From Kiritimatiellota bacterium B12222 (lineage in GTDB: Bacteria; Verrucomicrobiota; Kiritimatiellia; SS1-B-03-39; UBA6053): a stretch of DNA of 64,000 bases. Position 1 is the first letter of the stretch. Every line of letters starts with the position of its first letter. The stretch covers positions 1,054,001-1,118,000 of the forward strand of contig CP120722.1 in the NCBI GenBank assembly GCA_029719485.1, read 5' to 3'. The notes under the pieces were generated by a model. It made no database searches, was not told the origin of the DNA, and saw only the letters and a list, made by a program, of their open reading frames with translations. This document shows positions 45,907-54,536 of this stretch, piece after piece. The translations under genes and the position numbers were made by a program.

Positions 45907-46251
45907 TTAATTGAAATGTTTCCGGACGAATTGATAGGTGGAGAGGACGTTGTCCCATGCCGTATGGTAGGTCTCCAAGGCCTCATTCATGCTGTCGGCT
46001 TCCGCATGCGTTAAGGATTCGGCCGCACTCAGGTAGTCTGCTTTAGCTTGGTCCCATGCTCGTTGCACATTTGCAGGCAGATTTCCGTATCTGACCACTT
46101 CATGATCCAGCTCTAAAAGTTGCTCCGTGGCTGTTTGCGCCATGGAGACTTCCTGATGATCGATTTCTGCTTGATTCATTTCCTGACTACAGTGGGTTGT
46201 CAGCATCAAGATAGAGATAAAGAGAGGATAGGTGATAAATTTATGGGTCAT
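45907..46251 (-). CDS. Small exported helical protein, possible lipoprotein
   Basis: 114 residues. The N-terminus MTHKFITYPLFISILMLTTHC is a signal sequence ending in Cys22-region residues; the lipobox is atypical (T-T-H-C), so lipidation is uncertain. The mature part is acidic and helical with several Trp, Tyr and Leu in heptad-like spacing (VQRAWDQAKADYLSAAESL). No family recognised. It faces the GntR regulator tail-to-tail and has no close operon partner. Confidence 0.6.
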   Translation of the reverse strand: MTHKFITYPLFISILMLTTHCSQEMNQAEIDHQEVSMAQTATEQLLELDHEVVRYGNLPANVQRAWDQAKADYLSAAESLTHAEADSMNEALETYHTAWDNVLSTYQFVRKHFN

Positions 46252-46657
46252 ATCTTACTTTATTTGGTTTGATGATTAAGGGGCTATCTTCGTGTCCGTG
46301 CTGTCGACAGAGATGGCCAAGGGTTTTCTTCGTTTCGCTGGGGGATTCATCGATCGTAAGTGAGAGCGACTTGTCTGGATTTAGTGTATAGCATTATGAG
46401 TTATATTGCTATAGAAGAATAGACTATAAAAGTCTTGCATATCTGAACTTCAGATGAATAGATGGATGGAAATCCTGATGGGATGATTACGAGCTCCAAA
46501 TGTCCATGAAGCCTTCGTTTAAAGCGGGGGCTGTAAGGTGTTAGGTAAGAGATCGTGTTTTATGATACGACAATGTGGACCTGGGGTTTTCTTGTTGGGG
46601 TATGAGGCGCGGTGAAAATTTTAGATAAAGTTAGAAAAAAAGAAAAAGAGCAGACTC
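46252..46657. other. Intergenic stretch before the SHD1-domain gene
   Basis: 406 bases between divergent genes (lipoprotein-like on -, SHD1 protein on +). The only recognisable signal is the TATAG-type element at 46407. No RNA gene or remnant was seen. Confidence 0.5.
46407..46424 (+). promoter_or_regulatory. TATAG-type element upstream of the SHD1-domain gene
   Basis: TGCTATAGAAGAATAGAC, an extended -10-like box similar to the one in the pseudopilin promoter. No good -35 box stands 17 bases upstream, and the start codon is about 235 bases away, so its target is uncertain. Confidence 0.35.
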
Positions 46658-47635
46658 ATGAAACGATATTCAAAATTTTGGTGCGCACTCGTAACCGTGA
46701 TGATCCTGTGTTCTCTGGGGACCGGATATGCACAACTGCAGACTTGGGAAAGTAATGGAGGGCATAAAGTAGAAGCTGAATTTGTCCAGATTACTGAGGG
46801 GACTGTAGTGCTTCAAAAACCAGACGGTGAAAAAGTGAGGGTGCCGCTTGGCCGTCTTTCCGAAGCGTCTATGGCGAGGGCGGAAGCGCTTTGGGAGACC
46901 CAATCTAAATACTTCCCTCAGCATGTCTACACTATGCAAACCTATGATTTTGGGTTGTTTGGTGATGGAAAAATGTACCTACAACCAAAACATGTGGGTA
47001 TTGCTCAAGGTGACCCCATTTCTATTCGATTCAATGGAGGCGTTATTCCTGCGAGAGGCAGATGGAAAGCGCGGCCGATTGTGAAATTATCTGACCCTGT
47101 AATTTCTGCAAATGCGTTGACCTTAAAAATGGAATTAGAAGAAGGGATTCAGGTGACCCTTCATTGCATCGTAGAAGCGGATACGCTTACCATCGGGTAT
47201 GAGGTTATGGAACCTGAGGGTGTGGAAACAGGATCCTATCAAGTTATTCTTTTAATGCCTGCTATATTGGAAACCGATCCGGATAGTAAATTGATGCAAG
47301 GATTCATGTTGAATCAACCGGTGCCTTATAAGGCGATCGAACCTTATCTGGAAGGGATTTCCTTGAGGGCTGTATCTGAAAAACGTACGGAAACTATTCC
47401 CTATTATGATTCTCCTGATGCATTTAAAGGGCGGCAGGAGTACGTGTTGCTCTCAGGTGCCTTAGGGCGAAACAGTAAATTCAAAGTTTCTGCGGGAAAA
47501 AATGGATACCTCGCGCATTTAATTTATCCCGGCAAAATGTTGTGGAGTGGGTACAGTCTATATCTTGAAAAAAATTCAGACAATGATGACGCGATGGGGT
47601 CATCGAATGAATTTAAAATCAAGTTGACGTATTGA
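46658..47635 (+). CDS. Secreted SHD1-domain protein of unknown function
   Basis: 325 residues. A signal peptide (MKRYSKFWCALVTVMILCSL) ends near GTGYAQ. The first mature domain, residues 26-75, is SHD1-like: RTW-type start LQTWESNGGHKVEAEFVQ, then VVLQKPDGEKVRVPLGRLS, a short beta module common in exported proteins of Planctomycetota and Verrucomicrobiota. The remaining 240 residues are beta-rich (VTLHCIVEADTLTIGYEVME) with no recognised family. It stands alone. A role in binding polymer or peptide ligands outside the cytoplasm is possible but unproven. Confidence 0.75.
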   Translation: MKRYSKFWCALVTVMILCSLGTGYAQLQTWESNGGHKVEAEFVQITEGTVVLQKPDGEKVRVPLGRLSEASMARAEALWETQSKYFPQHVYTMQTYDFGLFGDGKMYLQPKHVGIAQGDPISIRFNGGVIPARGRWKARPIVKLSDPVISANALTLKMELEEGIQVTLHCIVEADTLTIGYEVMEPEGVETGSYQVILLMPAILETDPDSKLMQGFMLNQPVPYKAIEPYLEGISLRAVSEKRTETIPYYDSPDAFKGRQEYVLLSGALGRNSKFKVSAGKNGYLAHLIYPGKMLWSGYSLYLEKNSDNDDAMGSSNEFKIKLTY

Positions 47636-48021
47636 GATGCCCTGAGGCAAGCGTCCGGGGCTTCTTTTTATCGAAAGTGGCTCTTTTCCGAAGGTCGGAA
47701 GTCTGCAGGTTCCCTTTTCCGAAGGTCGGAAACGTTATCCTGAATTCCTGAGTATGTATATTTTCGGGCACCGATCCTGCGAATTTTTGGAGAGAGGGAG
47801 GTGGTCAGCGATGGGAATGCTGAGATCATTCTCTGGTTTCCTTTTTAGGGCCGTCTGTTACATTGACAATGAGGTAGAACATTTATATGTCTGGCCTCTT
47901 CTTTGCGCTCGGCCGAATGAACTTTCATTTGCAGTATGGTTATTGATGGGGATGATATGGAGGTTGTGCTCGGTGCGTCGTCAGAAAATCGAATGTTAAC
48001 TACTCTTATCACCCTAAAAAA
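47636..48021. other. Intergenic stretch with two short hairpin repeats
   Basis: 386 bases. Two copies of an 18-base hairpin-forming repeat lie at 47683 and 47714. An 81-codon open frame at 47754-47999 has no ribosome binding site, signal or family resemblance and is not called as a gene. Confidence 0.55.
47683..47731. repeat. Tandem pair of hairpin repeats, 31-base period
   Basis: CTTTTCCGAAGGTCGGAA occurs at 47683-47700 and again, without change, at 47714-47731. Each copy contains the perfect inverted repeat TTCCGA-AGG-TCGGAA. This resembles a small intergenic REP-like unit; no other copy was noticed in the window. Confidence 0.8.
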
Positions 48022-49350
48022 ATGAATAAATTTAAAGTGGATGTCGTTGTTGTGGGCGCAGGTGCGGGCGGCATTTGTGCCGCGGTAGGTGCTGCCCGTG
48101 CGGGAGCGAAAACCTTACTTATTGAAGCGCAAGATCGAATAGGGGGCACGGGTGTCTATAGTCCCCTGGGGATTTTGTGTGGTCTAGGACCCACTGCCGG
48201 ACAAAATATCAATTGTGGTTTTTTACCCGAACTGTATCCGCATTTATTTCCGGAGCGTGCGTCGGATGAGACCATTACCTATTATGATGCGGAAGATTTG
48301 TTTGAACGGTATCAGGCCTTGGTGGAAGGAGAGGAGCGCTTAGAGGTTTGGACCTCTACCCGGGTGGATTTTTGCGAGGTGCATGACCAAGCTATTCATT
48401 GTCTGCAGACCTCCGGTGACGTGGTGGCGCGGGTCGATGCGGCTTTCTTTATTGATGGCACTGCAAATGGCAATTTGGCGGCCATGGCGGGTGCCGCCTT
48501 TCAAGTGGGGCGTGAGGATGATCAGCAGATGCAACCCGCGACGCTGACCTTTACGATATCAAAAATAAAACCGGAACGTTTGAGTGCGGAGGGTGAGCCA
48601 CCCCTGAGGGCAGAGCGGTGGGGGGATAAACATAAGATCACCCAAGCGTTGGGATTAAATGATGCCTATCGACGTTTAAAGGTTGAGGGTCGAACGACCA
48701 ATCCTAAAAAGGGGGATATGGGCGTGCTCTATTTCCCGAGTCCGGATGCCAGCACCTTGGTGTTTAATCACACTCGGGTGACGGGGATAGATCCCTGGGA
48801 TCCCGAGTCGGTAAGTCGTGGTTATGAAAGTGCCGAGAAGCAGATTTTTGAATTGTGGAATGAAATTAAAGATCATCCGGCTCTGGAGGAGGCCGAGCTT
48901 TCAATCGCTCCCACATTGGGCATTCGGGAAGGGCGTCGAATTGTGGGCGATTACATGCTGACACAAAAAGATTGTTTAGAGGAGGCTCGTTTTGATGACA
49001 TGGTGGCGGCCTGTTGCTATCCGATTGATATACATAATCCGGAAGGGGGAGATACTGAAATGGTGTACATTCCCGGAAGTGGTTATTATCACATTCCGTT
49101 TCGCTGTCTATGTGCCAAAGGCTGGTGCAACTTGTTGCTGGGTTCCCGTTGTATTAGCGGAACGCATGAAGCGCATTCGTCGTATCGGGTTATGGCGCCG
49201 CTTACAGCGATTGGGCAGGCCTGTGGAGTTGCGGCGGCCTTGGCTTGCCGGAAATCATACTCTGATATTCATGACGTAAAGGCAGAGGAAATTCGTTATA
49301 TCCTGAAGGAACAAAATCAATTTGTGGAAGGAAATGTGAGTGAAGTATAG
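48022..49350 (+). CDS. FAD-dependent oxidoreductase
   Basis: 442 residues. The N-terminus is a classical FAD-binding Rossmann fold, VVVVGAGAGGICAAVGAARA, with the acidic residue of LLIEAQ at the end of the second strand and DRIGGTGVYSPLG after it. This belongs to the FAD_oxidored group found in polysaccharide-degradation loci of this phylum. Further landmarks are FIDGTANGNLAAMAGA and ILG-type repeats near GIREGRRIVGDYMLTQ. The end, VMAPLTAIGQACGVAAALA, is the second FAD-contacting segment. No signal peptide. The substrate is unknown. It stands alone between repeat-bearing intergenic regions. Confidence 0.88.
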   Translation: MNKFKVDVVVVGAGAGGICAAVGAARAGAKTLLIEAQDRIGGTGVYSPLGILCGLGPTAGQNINCGFLPELYPHLFPERASDETITYYDAEDLFERYQALVEGEERLEVWTSTRVDFCEVHDQAIHCLQTSGDVVARVDAAFFIDGTANGNLAAMAGAAFQVGREDDQQMQPATLTFTISKIKPERLSAEGEPPLRAERWGDKHKITQALGLNDAYRRLKVEGRTTNPKKGDMGVLYFPSPDASTLVFNHTRVTGIDPWDPESVSRGYESAEKQIFELWNEIKDHPALEEAELSIAPTLGIREGRRIVGDYMLTQKDCLEEARFDDMVAACCYPIDIHNPEGGDTEMVYIPGSGYYHIPFRCLCAKGWCNLLLGSRCISGTHEAHSSYRVMAPLTAIGQACGVAAALACRKSYSDIHDVKAEEIRYILKEQNQFVEGNVSEV

Positions 49351-49772
49351 GTAGCCAAAGTTATGTGTGGTTCCTTCTTTCGACGCATGAGGAAGGAGAT
49401 TTATGGGGCTGAAAAAAGGGGGGGGAGAGGTTTCTGTGGGGAAGTTATGGTATTGACGCAGAGCATCTTCCCCTGATGCACAGTGTTTTTCTTATGTGGC
49501 GAAATTGTTTAAAGTGCTTAGGGTTGTTGGGATGGGATGAAATGGGATGGGATGGCAATTCTAAAGAAACACTAGCTAAAGCTCACCCTTGCAGTGGAAC
49601 AATGCAACGGAGTGATGGGATGGCAATTCTAAAGAAACACTAGCTAAAGTGAGGGTTGGAAGTTGATGCGGTGTCCTTGTTTAACTCTCTCGTATTTATT
49701 GTTGGTTTTTTTTATTTGCATATACCGATGTGATTGATTTAGTATTTCTATATTAAACAAATAGGAATGCTT
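49351..49772. other. Intergenic stretch with a 36-base direct repeat
   Basis: 422 bases. It contains the paired 36-base repeat at 49546 and 49614 and short runs of GGATG-like units just before it (49526-49555). No gene or RNA was recognised; the last 100 bases are AT-rich and probably hold the promoter of the next PEP-CTERM gene. Confidence 0.55.
49546..49649. repeat. 36-base direct repeat, 68-base period
   Basis: The sequence starting GATGGGATGGCAATTCTAAA and ending CACTAGCTAAAG occurs at 49546-49581 and again at 49614-49649 with no difference. The 32-base spacer contains TTGCA and TGCAA arms. It is possibly a trace of a duplication or of a small mobile element; its origin is unknown. Confidence 0.85.
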
Positions 49773-50987
49773 ATGAAAAATATAAAATCTTTGGTTTTCA
49801 TCAACGCCTTATTGCTGGCTACGGCCACTTCGTATGGGCAATCTTTGTATTGGGACACGAATGGTGCAACGGTGGGGGCTGCAACTGCTGGAAATGCAGA
49901 TGGCGTTTGGGATGCAGATACCACCACCCACTGGACTTCAGATGTTACGGGTGCTTCAGTAACCTCCATTTATGTTCCGGGTAGTGATGTCGTGTTTTCA
50001 GCAGGCTCTGATGTGAGTACCGCAAATGTGACGGTGTCTGGGACTCAGATTGTCAATAGTATAACTTTTAAGGAGGGGAACGTTGTACTGAGTGGAAGCA
50101 ATATCGATGATGCAAGTACCCGGGTTTTATTGACGGTAAACAATGGAGTGTCAGCCACCATGAACAATACGGCCTCCTTCAATGCGGACATTGTAAATAA
50201 TGGCACATTCACTGTGACCAGTTTGGGATCTGGTGATTATGTGAACGTGTCGGGAACGGGTACGACAACCATTCATCGTTTGGATGCACGGGTTGTGGTC
50301 AATGGCGGAACCGTAATTTCAACCGCTTCGGGTGGAAATAAAGTTAAACAAACAGTAATTAACTCCGGAGGTACCTTTCGTATTGAGGGAAATTCCTATG
50401 TGAATGGTAAAACCTCGATGACCATAAATAATGGGGGTACTTTGGAATTGGCGACGGGTATGTCGCAAACTTTTAGCTACTTTCAGGGAGGCGGTTCTGT
50501 TGTAGGGGAAAGTGGTTCTGAAGTTAAGATTGGTGGGGATAACAAATCCACTACGTTTGATGGGAGTTTTTCCGGTGATTTGGATATTTTTTCTATTGGA
50601 ACGGGAAGTCTTACCTTGGGAGAGACTTCTTCAACTGAATTCATCATTGGAAATAATGGTGAAAATAATTCAATTCTTGGAGATGGTATTCATGATACCG
50701 CTACAAACCTCAATGGTTCTTTTCATTTTGATTTGACGGGGGCGGATCTGAGCGCTGGAAATAGTTGGAGTATTGTAGACGTTGCGGCCCTTGATGAAAG
50801 TTTTGGTGGGACCTTTAATGTGATCGACTTCACCAATGACAGTGGAACCTGGACCAACAACAGCAATAGTGATCTGATATTCAGCCAGACTTCAGGTGTG
50901 TTGACTGTTATCCCGGAACCTTCTACCTTATCTTTGATTCTGAGTTTTGCGGGGCTGGCTTTCTTGAGTTTGCGCAAGCGTCGTTAA
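49773..50987 (+). CDS. Autotransporter-like beta-repeat protein with PEP-CTERM signal
   Basis: 404 residues from the ATG at 49773, which has AGGA 6 bases upstream. The signal peptide is MKNIKSLVFINALLLATATS. The body opens with YWDTNGATVGAATAGNADGVW, a start typical of autotransporter-associated beta-strand proteins in this phylum, and continues with regular strands (NNGTFTVTSLGSGDYVNVSG). The C-terminus is VIPEPSTLSLILSFAGLAF plus LRKRR, a PEP-CTERM tag. Probably a surface-anchored structural or adhesive protein. It is not close in sequence to the 33.8-36.6 kb pair. Confidence 0.87.
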   Translation: MKNIKSLVFINALLLATATSYGQSLYWDTNGATVGAATAGNADGVWDADTTTHWTSDVTGASVTSIYVPGSDVVFSAGSDVSTANVTVSGTQIVNSITFKEGNVVLSGSNIDDASTRVLLTVNNGVSATMNNTASFNADIVNNGTFTVTSLGSGDYVNVSGTGTTTIHRLDARVVVNGGTVISTASGGNKVKQTVINSGGTFRIEGNSYVNGKTSMTINNGGTLELATGMSQTFSYFQGGGSVVGESGSEVKIGGDNKSTTFDGSFSGDLDIFSIGTGSLTLGETSSTEFIIGNNGENNSILGDGIHDTATNLNGSFHFDLTGADLSAGNSWSIVDVAALDESFGGTFNVIDFTNDSGTWTNNSNSDLIFSQTSGVLTVIPEPSTLSLILSFAGLAFLSLRKRR

Positions 50988-51082
50988 GGTGTTGTGTTTA
51001 GGATAAGTTTATTGCCAATGCCTTTTTGGCGCTGGGCTTTGGTGTAATGAATTTTGCGTGGTGCCGCTTCAAAAGAACTCTT

Positions 51083-51637
51083 ATGAAAAATACAAAACTC
51101 TCCCTCTCATATTGCACTATTTTGCTTGTGTCGTTTTCTTTTATGGATTCGGTGTTTGCTGATGAAAAAGTGCTCTTGGATTCTGATTTTGAAATGGTGT
51201 CAACTGAAACGTGGCCGCAGGGGTGGCCGCAACATGAGCAGGTAAGTTGGCAAAACGAAAATGGGAATCGTTTTCTGCGCATTCAAAGCGATTCTCCCGG
51301 GGAGATGATTATGTTGTATCGGGAGTTGTTTATTCCTGAGGGGACGGTGGCTTTAGAGTTGTCGTGGCGTCAACGAATCACGGGTTTGGTTTGTGGCGAA
51401 AATTCGTGGTTTGATGCGCGAATCATGATGGAGTATATGGATGCCAACCGTGAAAAAGTGGCTGCGAAACTTCCCACTCCTCGTCGGGCGGTTGACAGTG
51501 AGGGGTGGGAGGAGAAAAGCATCACGTTTGATGTGCCGGCAAATGCGCGAATCTTGAAGTTCATGCCTACGCTTTTTCGGGTGAAAGCGGGGACATTTGA
51601 GATAGATGATGTGCGATTGGACGCGGTGAAAAAATAA
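51083..51637 (+). CDS. Exported beta-sandwich protein of unknown function
   Basis: 184 residues from the ATG at 51083, where a signal peptide starts (MKNTKLSLSYCTILLVSFSF, cleavage near VFADE); an in-frame start at 51026 is unlikely. The mature part, KVLLDSDFEMVSTETWPQGW and onward to VKAGTFEIDDVRLDAV, has the layout of a carbohydrate-binding jelly roll of the kind seen in CBM4/CBM6-like modules, with the terminal EIDDVRL strand characteristic. No catalytic domain is attached. It follows the PEP-CTERM gene by 95 bases and may bind glycan. Confidence 0.7.
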   Translation: MKNTKLSLSYCTILLVSFSFMDSVFADEKVLLDSDFEMVSTETWPQGWPQHEQVSWQNENGNRFLRIQSDSPGEMIMLYRELFIPEGTVALELSWRQRITGLVCGENSWFDARIMMEYMDANREKVAAKLPTPRRAVDSEGWEEKSITFDVPANARILKFMPTLFRVKAGTFEIDDVRLDAVKK

Positions 51638-52020
51638 TCATCTGCCAGGGGCAGCGTGGTGAAGTGCCTATGGATTTGCCAGCCAGGTTTCTGAGCGCAA
51701 TCTCGGTTGTTCGGGATTGTCCAGGCTTCCTGGCTTGGTGCTGAAAAAGATATTCAGGTCAACGTGCTCTCTGAGGAAGTGTGAATATCTTCAGGGGCGA
51801 GAGCGTTTCTTTGTTCTGCAAATTTGTTTATCCAAGGATAATGCGTTTGCGCAGGAATTGTGCGGTATCGAAGGTTGCGAGATGGGTGCCTTGATGTTGC
51901 CATGGGGTCATGGCTTCAGTCGACATATTTAGATGCGCCGATTTGGGTTGCGAGATTGTATATACCCTTGCGGGTTTGGATCTCTGGTTGTGGGCGCTGT
52001 AATGTTGAAGAGGATCGGGG
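51638..52020. other. Intergenic stretch between converging genes
   Basis: 383 bases between the exported beta-sandwich gene (+) and the second GntR-type regulator (-). No terminator, RNA or gene remnant could be supported. Confidence 0.45.
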
Positions 52021-53163
52021 TTAGTCGATGATCAGTTCACACTTGGGCAATTTCATCGTGTTGGCTTTATCACGACCGCCACATGAATCCCTGATCACCA
52101 AGACGGGGTTGGTGACTTCGGTAGATTGCGCGCAGTTGCCTTGGATCAGGGCTTCAGCGCTGCGAATCATGGCTTCACCAATGTAGTTGAAGTTTTCGCG
52201 AATGGTGGTGAGGGGAGGCATGGTGTTGAGGGCGATGCTGGTATCATTGTGACCAATGATTCGGTAATCTGTAGGTGCTTCCAGGCCTTGAATGTGCATG
52301 GCGGTCATAAACCGGGCTGCATGTGCATCGTCGTAGCTGAGAATGGCCAAATCGCCTTTGTACTGTTTTTCTTGTTTGGCAAGATTCATCAGGCTGCTTT
52401 GACTCTGGTTGAACAATCCAAATTTAGATTCGATATTGTTTTTTGAGGCAAAGGCCGCGTAGGCGGTTACCTTTTCTTGCAGCAAGGGGGAGGAGGTGTC
52501 TTCCGGTCCAATAAAGTGAATCCTCTTGCAGCCCAGACGCATGAAGTAGGTACAAATTACTTCGACTTCGAGTACGGATGCGCTCCCGAAAACTTTTTGG
52601 GATTCAAAGCAGAGATGTTCGAAGCCCGGTAGAAGTTTGGGCAGCACGACGGGGATGGGGCATTGGGTTACAAAGTCACGAATCTGGTCGTTCATCGAAG
52701 CGGCGTACCAGGGAAGAATGAGGGCTTTGCAGCCGGATTGAACCATTTCATCCACAGTGGCAAGCGCTTCTTTTCCAAAGTCATTCACCCAAGCGGATCG
52801 TAGATGTCCACCATTTTTCAAGGCATGGCTGGCCAGTGTTTGCACCAAACGGTCGCAATAAAGATTTTTGACGTTGGGGATGAGGAGGCCCATGTATTCG
52901 ATTTCTTTTCGAGAAGTTTTCGGGGAGCTGCTTTCCTCTTGAGTGTTTACGAAAGTACCACTGCCTACACGACGATTTAAAACCCCTTCATCCACCAAGG
53001 GTTGAATTCCTTTGCGAACGGTGAGCACATGGCAATCGAGCATTTTGGCCAAGTCACGTTCCGTTGGCAAGCGATTCCCCGGTTCCATGCGTGCTACTAA
53101 ATCACGAACCGCAGTTTCTACCTGCATATATTTTAAGGTTTTCGATTCTTTTTTCAACATCAT
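52021..53163 (-). CDS. GntR-type regulator with LacI-like sugar-sensing domain (second)
   Basis: 380 residues. The winged helix occupies residues 1-75 (GNRLPTERDLAKMLDCHVLTV, then VDEGVLNRRVGSGTFVN), the linker is about 20 residues, and the LacI/PBP-like effector domain follows (YMGLLIPNVKNLYCDRL, CKALILPWYAA, KRIHFIGPEDTS, YRIIGHNDTSIAL). It ends with CGGRDKANTM, a proline/glycine region near the C-terminus. It lies 94 bases from the divergent-side end of the alpha/beta hydrolase gene on the same strand, so it may be transcribed after it. Likely a repressor of a sugar-use gene set. Confidence 0.9.
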   Translation of the reverse strand: MMLKKESKTLKYMQVETAVRDLVARMEPGNRLPTERDLAKMLDCHVLTVRKGIQPLVDEGVLNRRVGSGTFVNTQEESSSPKTSRKEIEYMGLLIPNVKNLYCDRLVQTLASHALKNGGHLRSAWVNDFGKEALATVDEMVQSGCKALILPWYAASMNDQIRDFVTQCPIPVVLPKLLPGFEHLCFESQKVFGSASVLEVEVICTYFMRLGCKRIHFIGPEDTSSPLLQEKVTAYAAFASKNNIESKFGLFNQSQSSLMNLAKQEKQYKGDLAILSYDDAHAARFMTAMHIQGLEAPTDYRIIGHNDTSIALNTMPPLTTIRENFNYIGEAMIRSAEALIQGNCAQSTEVTNPVLVIRDSCGGRDKANTMKLPKCELIID

Positions 53164-53256
53164 GCTTATTTATATATTATATGAATGATAAAGCAATGGT
53201 AATAGTTGCGTTTATGAAACGGAGTGTGTGCTGACAGCGGGTGGGAGTGGCGTATC

Positions 53257-54090
53257 TTAGCTACGATGTGGCTGTCCCAAGTGTTTAGCTAAAAAGCTGA
53301 GTACGGTGGGTTCCAGATTCATTTGTGCTGGGTGTAAATCGTAAGAGTGTCCTGCGCCTGATATTTCTACATACCAATATTCAAGTCCCATTTCTTGTAA
53401 GTGTTGAGCCAAGAGGCGGGAACGTTGCACGGGAATGATGGTATCGGCTGTGCCGTGGGTGATGAAGACGGGTGGGGTGCAGTGATCTATCCACGAAATG
53501 GGAGAGGCATCGTGAGCGTTGCGGGCTGATTCTTCAGGCGTTTTTCCGCGTACGGGTGTTTCGGGTCGTGCCCGTAGGTCGAATTCTCCATACAAACTTA
53601 GCATGCAGGAAACGGTATTGGCCTGCTCGGTATATAGGCCTTGTTGATTAAAGGCTCTATGATGGGCCGTTGTCCCCACGAGCATCGCCAAATGTCCACC
53701 GGCGGAGCCCCCCATGGTGGCAATGCGATCGGGATCAAGATTATATTTGTGCGCTTGGGCGCGTAGAAATCGCAGTGCTGATTTGCAGTCGTAAAAATTT
53801 TGAGGCCAAGCGACTTTGGTTAGCTGCATCTGTCCGTTTTCATCTTCTTCAGCTTCATTGAGTAGGTAGTTGATGGAGAACACGGCGTAACCTGATGAGG
53901 CCAGATCTGTACCAATGCTGATTTCACGTGCATTGGCCTTGTCGTTGATTCGCCAGCCTCCTCCATGTATCAGCAGGATGGCGGGATGCGGCCCCGGAAA
54001 TGAGGGGGCGGGTAAGTATGCATCCATTTTTTCTGCCCGTTCAGGGCCTAAATATTCGATATCTTTTATTAGGGTTATTTCTTGGTTCAT
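53257..54090 (-). CDS. Alpha/beta hydrolase, BD-FAE/esterase-lipase type
   Basis: 277 residues, no signal peptide. The oxyanion-hole motif is H42-GGGW. The nucleophile elbow is GGS129AGGHL, the acid is D216 (HGTADTIIP) and the base is H248 (GAGHSYDL). The triad order and spacing match bacterial esterases such as BD-FAE and acetyl-xylan esterase-like enzymes that deacylate plant or algal polysaccharides. It precedes the GntR/LacI-type regulator on the same strand by 94 bases, and the regulator may control it. Confidence 0.9.
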   Translation of the reverse strand: MNQEITLIKDIEYLGPERAEKMDAYLPAPSFPGPHPAILLIHGGGWRINDKANAREISIGTDLASSGYAVFSINYLLNEAEEDENGQMQLTKVAWPQNFYDCKSALRFLRAQAHKYNLDPDRIATMGGSAGGHLAMLVGTTAHHRAFNQQGLYTEQANTVSCMLSLYGEFDLRARPETPVRGKTPEESARNAHDASPISWIDHCTPPVFITHGTADTIIPVQRSRLLAQHLQEMGLEYWYVEISGAGHSYDLHPAQMNLEPTVLSFLAKHLGQPHRS

Positions 54091-54536
54091 TGATGTTTCC
54101 TAGCTCAGATTCTGGATTTCGTCGACTCAAAGTCACGAAGATCAGCCTACGGATCGATCGCGTTTACAACAAAAACGATGTGTAGTTCAATGTAATATTT
54201 AAGCTTCAATAATATATAACTATTATATTTTTAGTATATGAATCTTTGTGCGCTACTCTGTGGTGTTATGCCGAAAACCAAAACGACGGAGAGGTGGCGA
54301 TTTTTTTCCGGGGGATGCCAAGGTGGTTAAACCCCGGATGGATGCCCAATATCGGGTCATTACGTGTTTGGCCGTGCAGACAGAGGCTGAGTGGAATATG
54401 GGTTATGGCAGGGTGGTGATGGTTTCAGCCCGTGGAATGCGACTTAGCTGAAGGGAGGTGGGGATCGAAGAGTTTAGAGTGCCTCACCCGCGTCATCAGT
54501 GGTTGAGGTACATCGATGTGCCTTGGGCTGCTGTGA
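54091..54536. other. Intergenic stretch upstream of the alpha/beta hydrolase
   Basis: 446 bases. The part nearest the hydrolase gene is AT-rich (54190-54250) and likely holds its promoter. It shares the word TATATGAAT with the region just upstream of the GntR-type regulator (about 53175), a weak hint of a common site. Nothing else was recognised. Confidence 0.4.

Noticed and set aside
47754..47999. An 81-codon open frame in the gap before the FAD oxidoreductase
   Set aside because: No ribosome binding site, many Cys/Trp in an irregular pattern and no family; judged chance.
49520..49650. Possible CRISPR array because of the direct repeat
   Set aside because: Only two copies, a spacer of 32 bases with no third repeat, and no cas gene in the window.
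51717..51932. A 71-codon open frame between the exported beta-sandwich gene and the GntR-type regulator
   Set aside because: Composition unlike the neighbours' proteins and no translation start signal.
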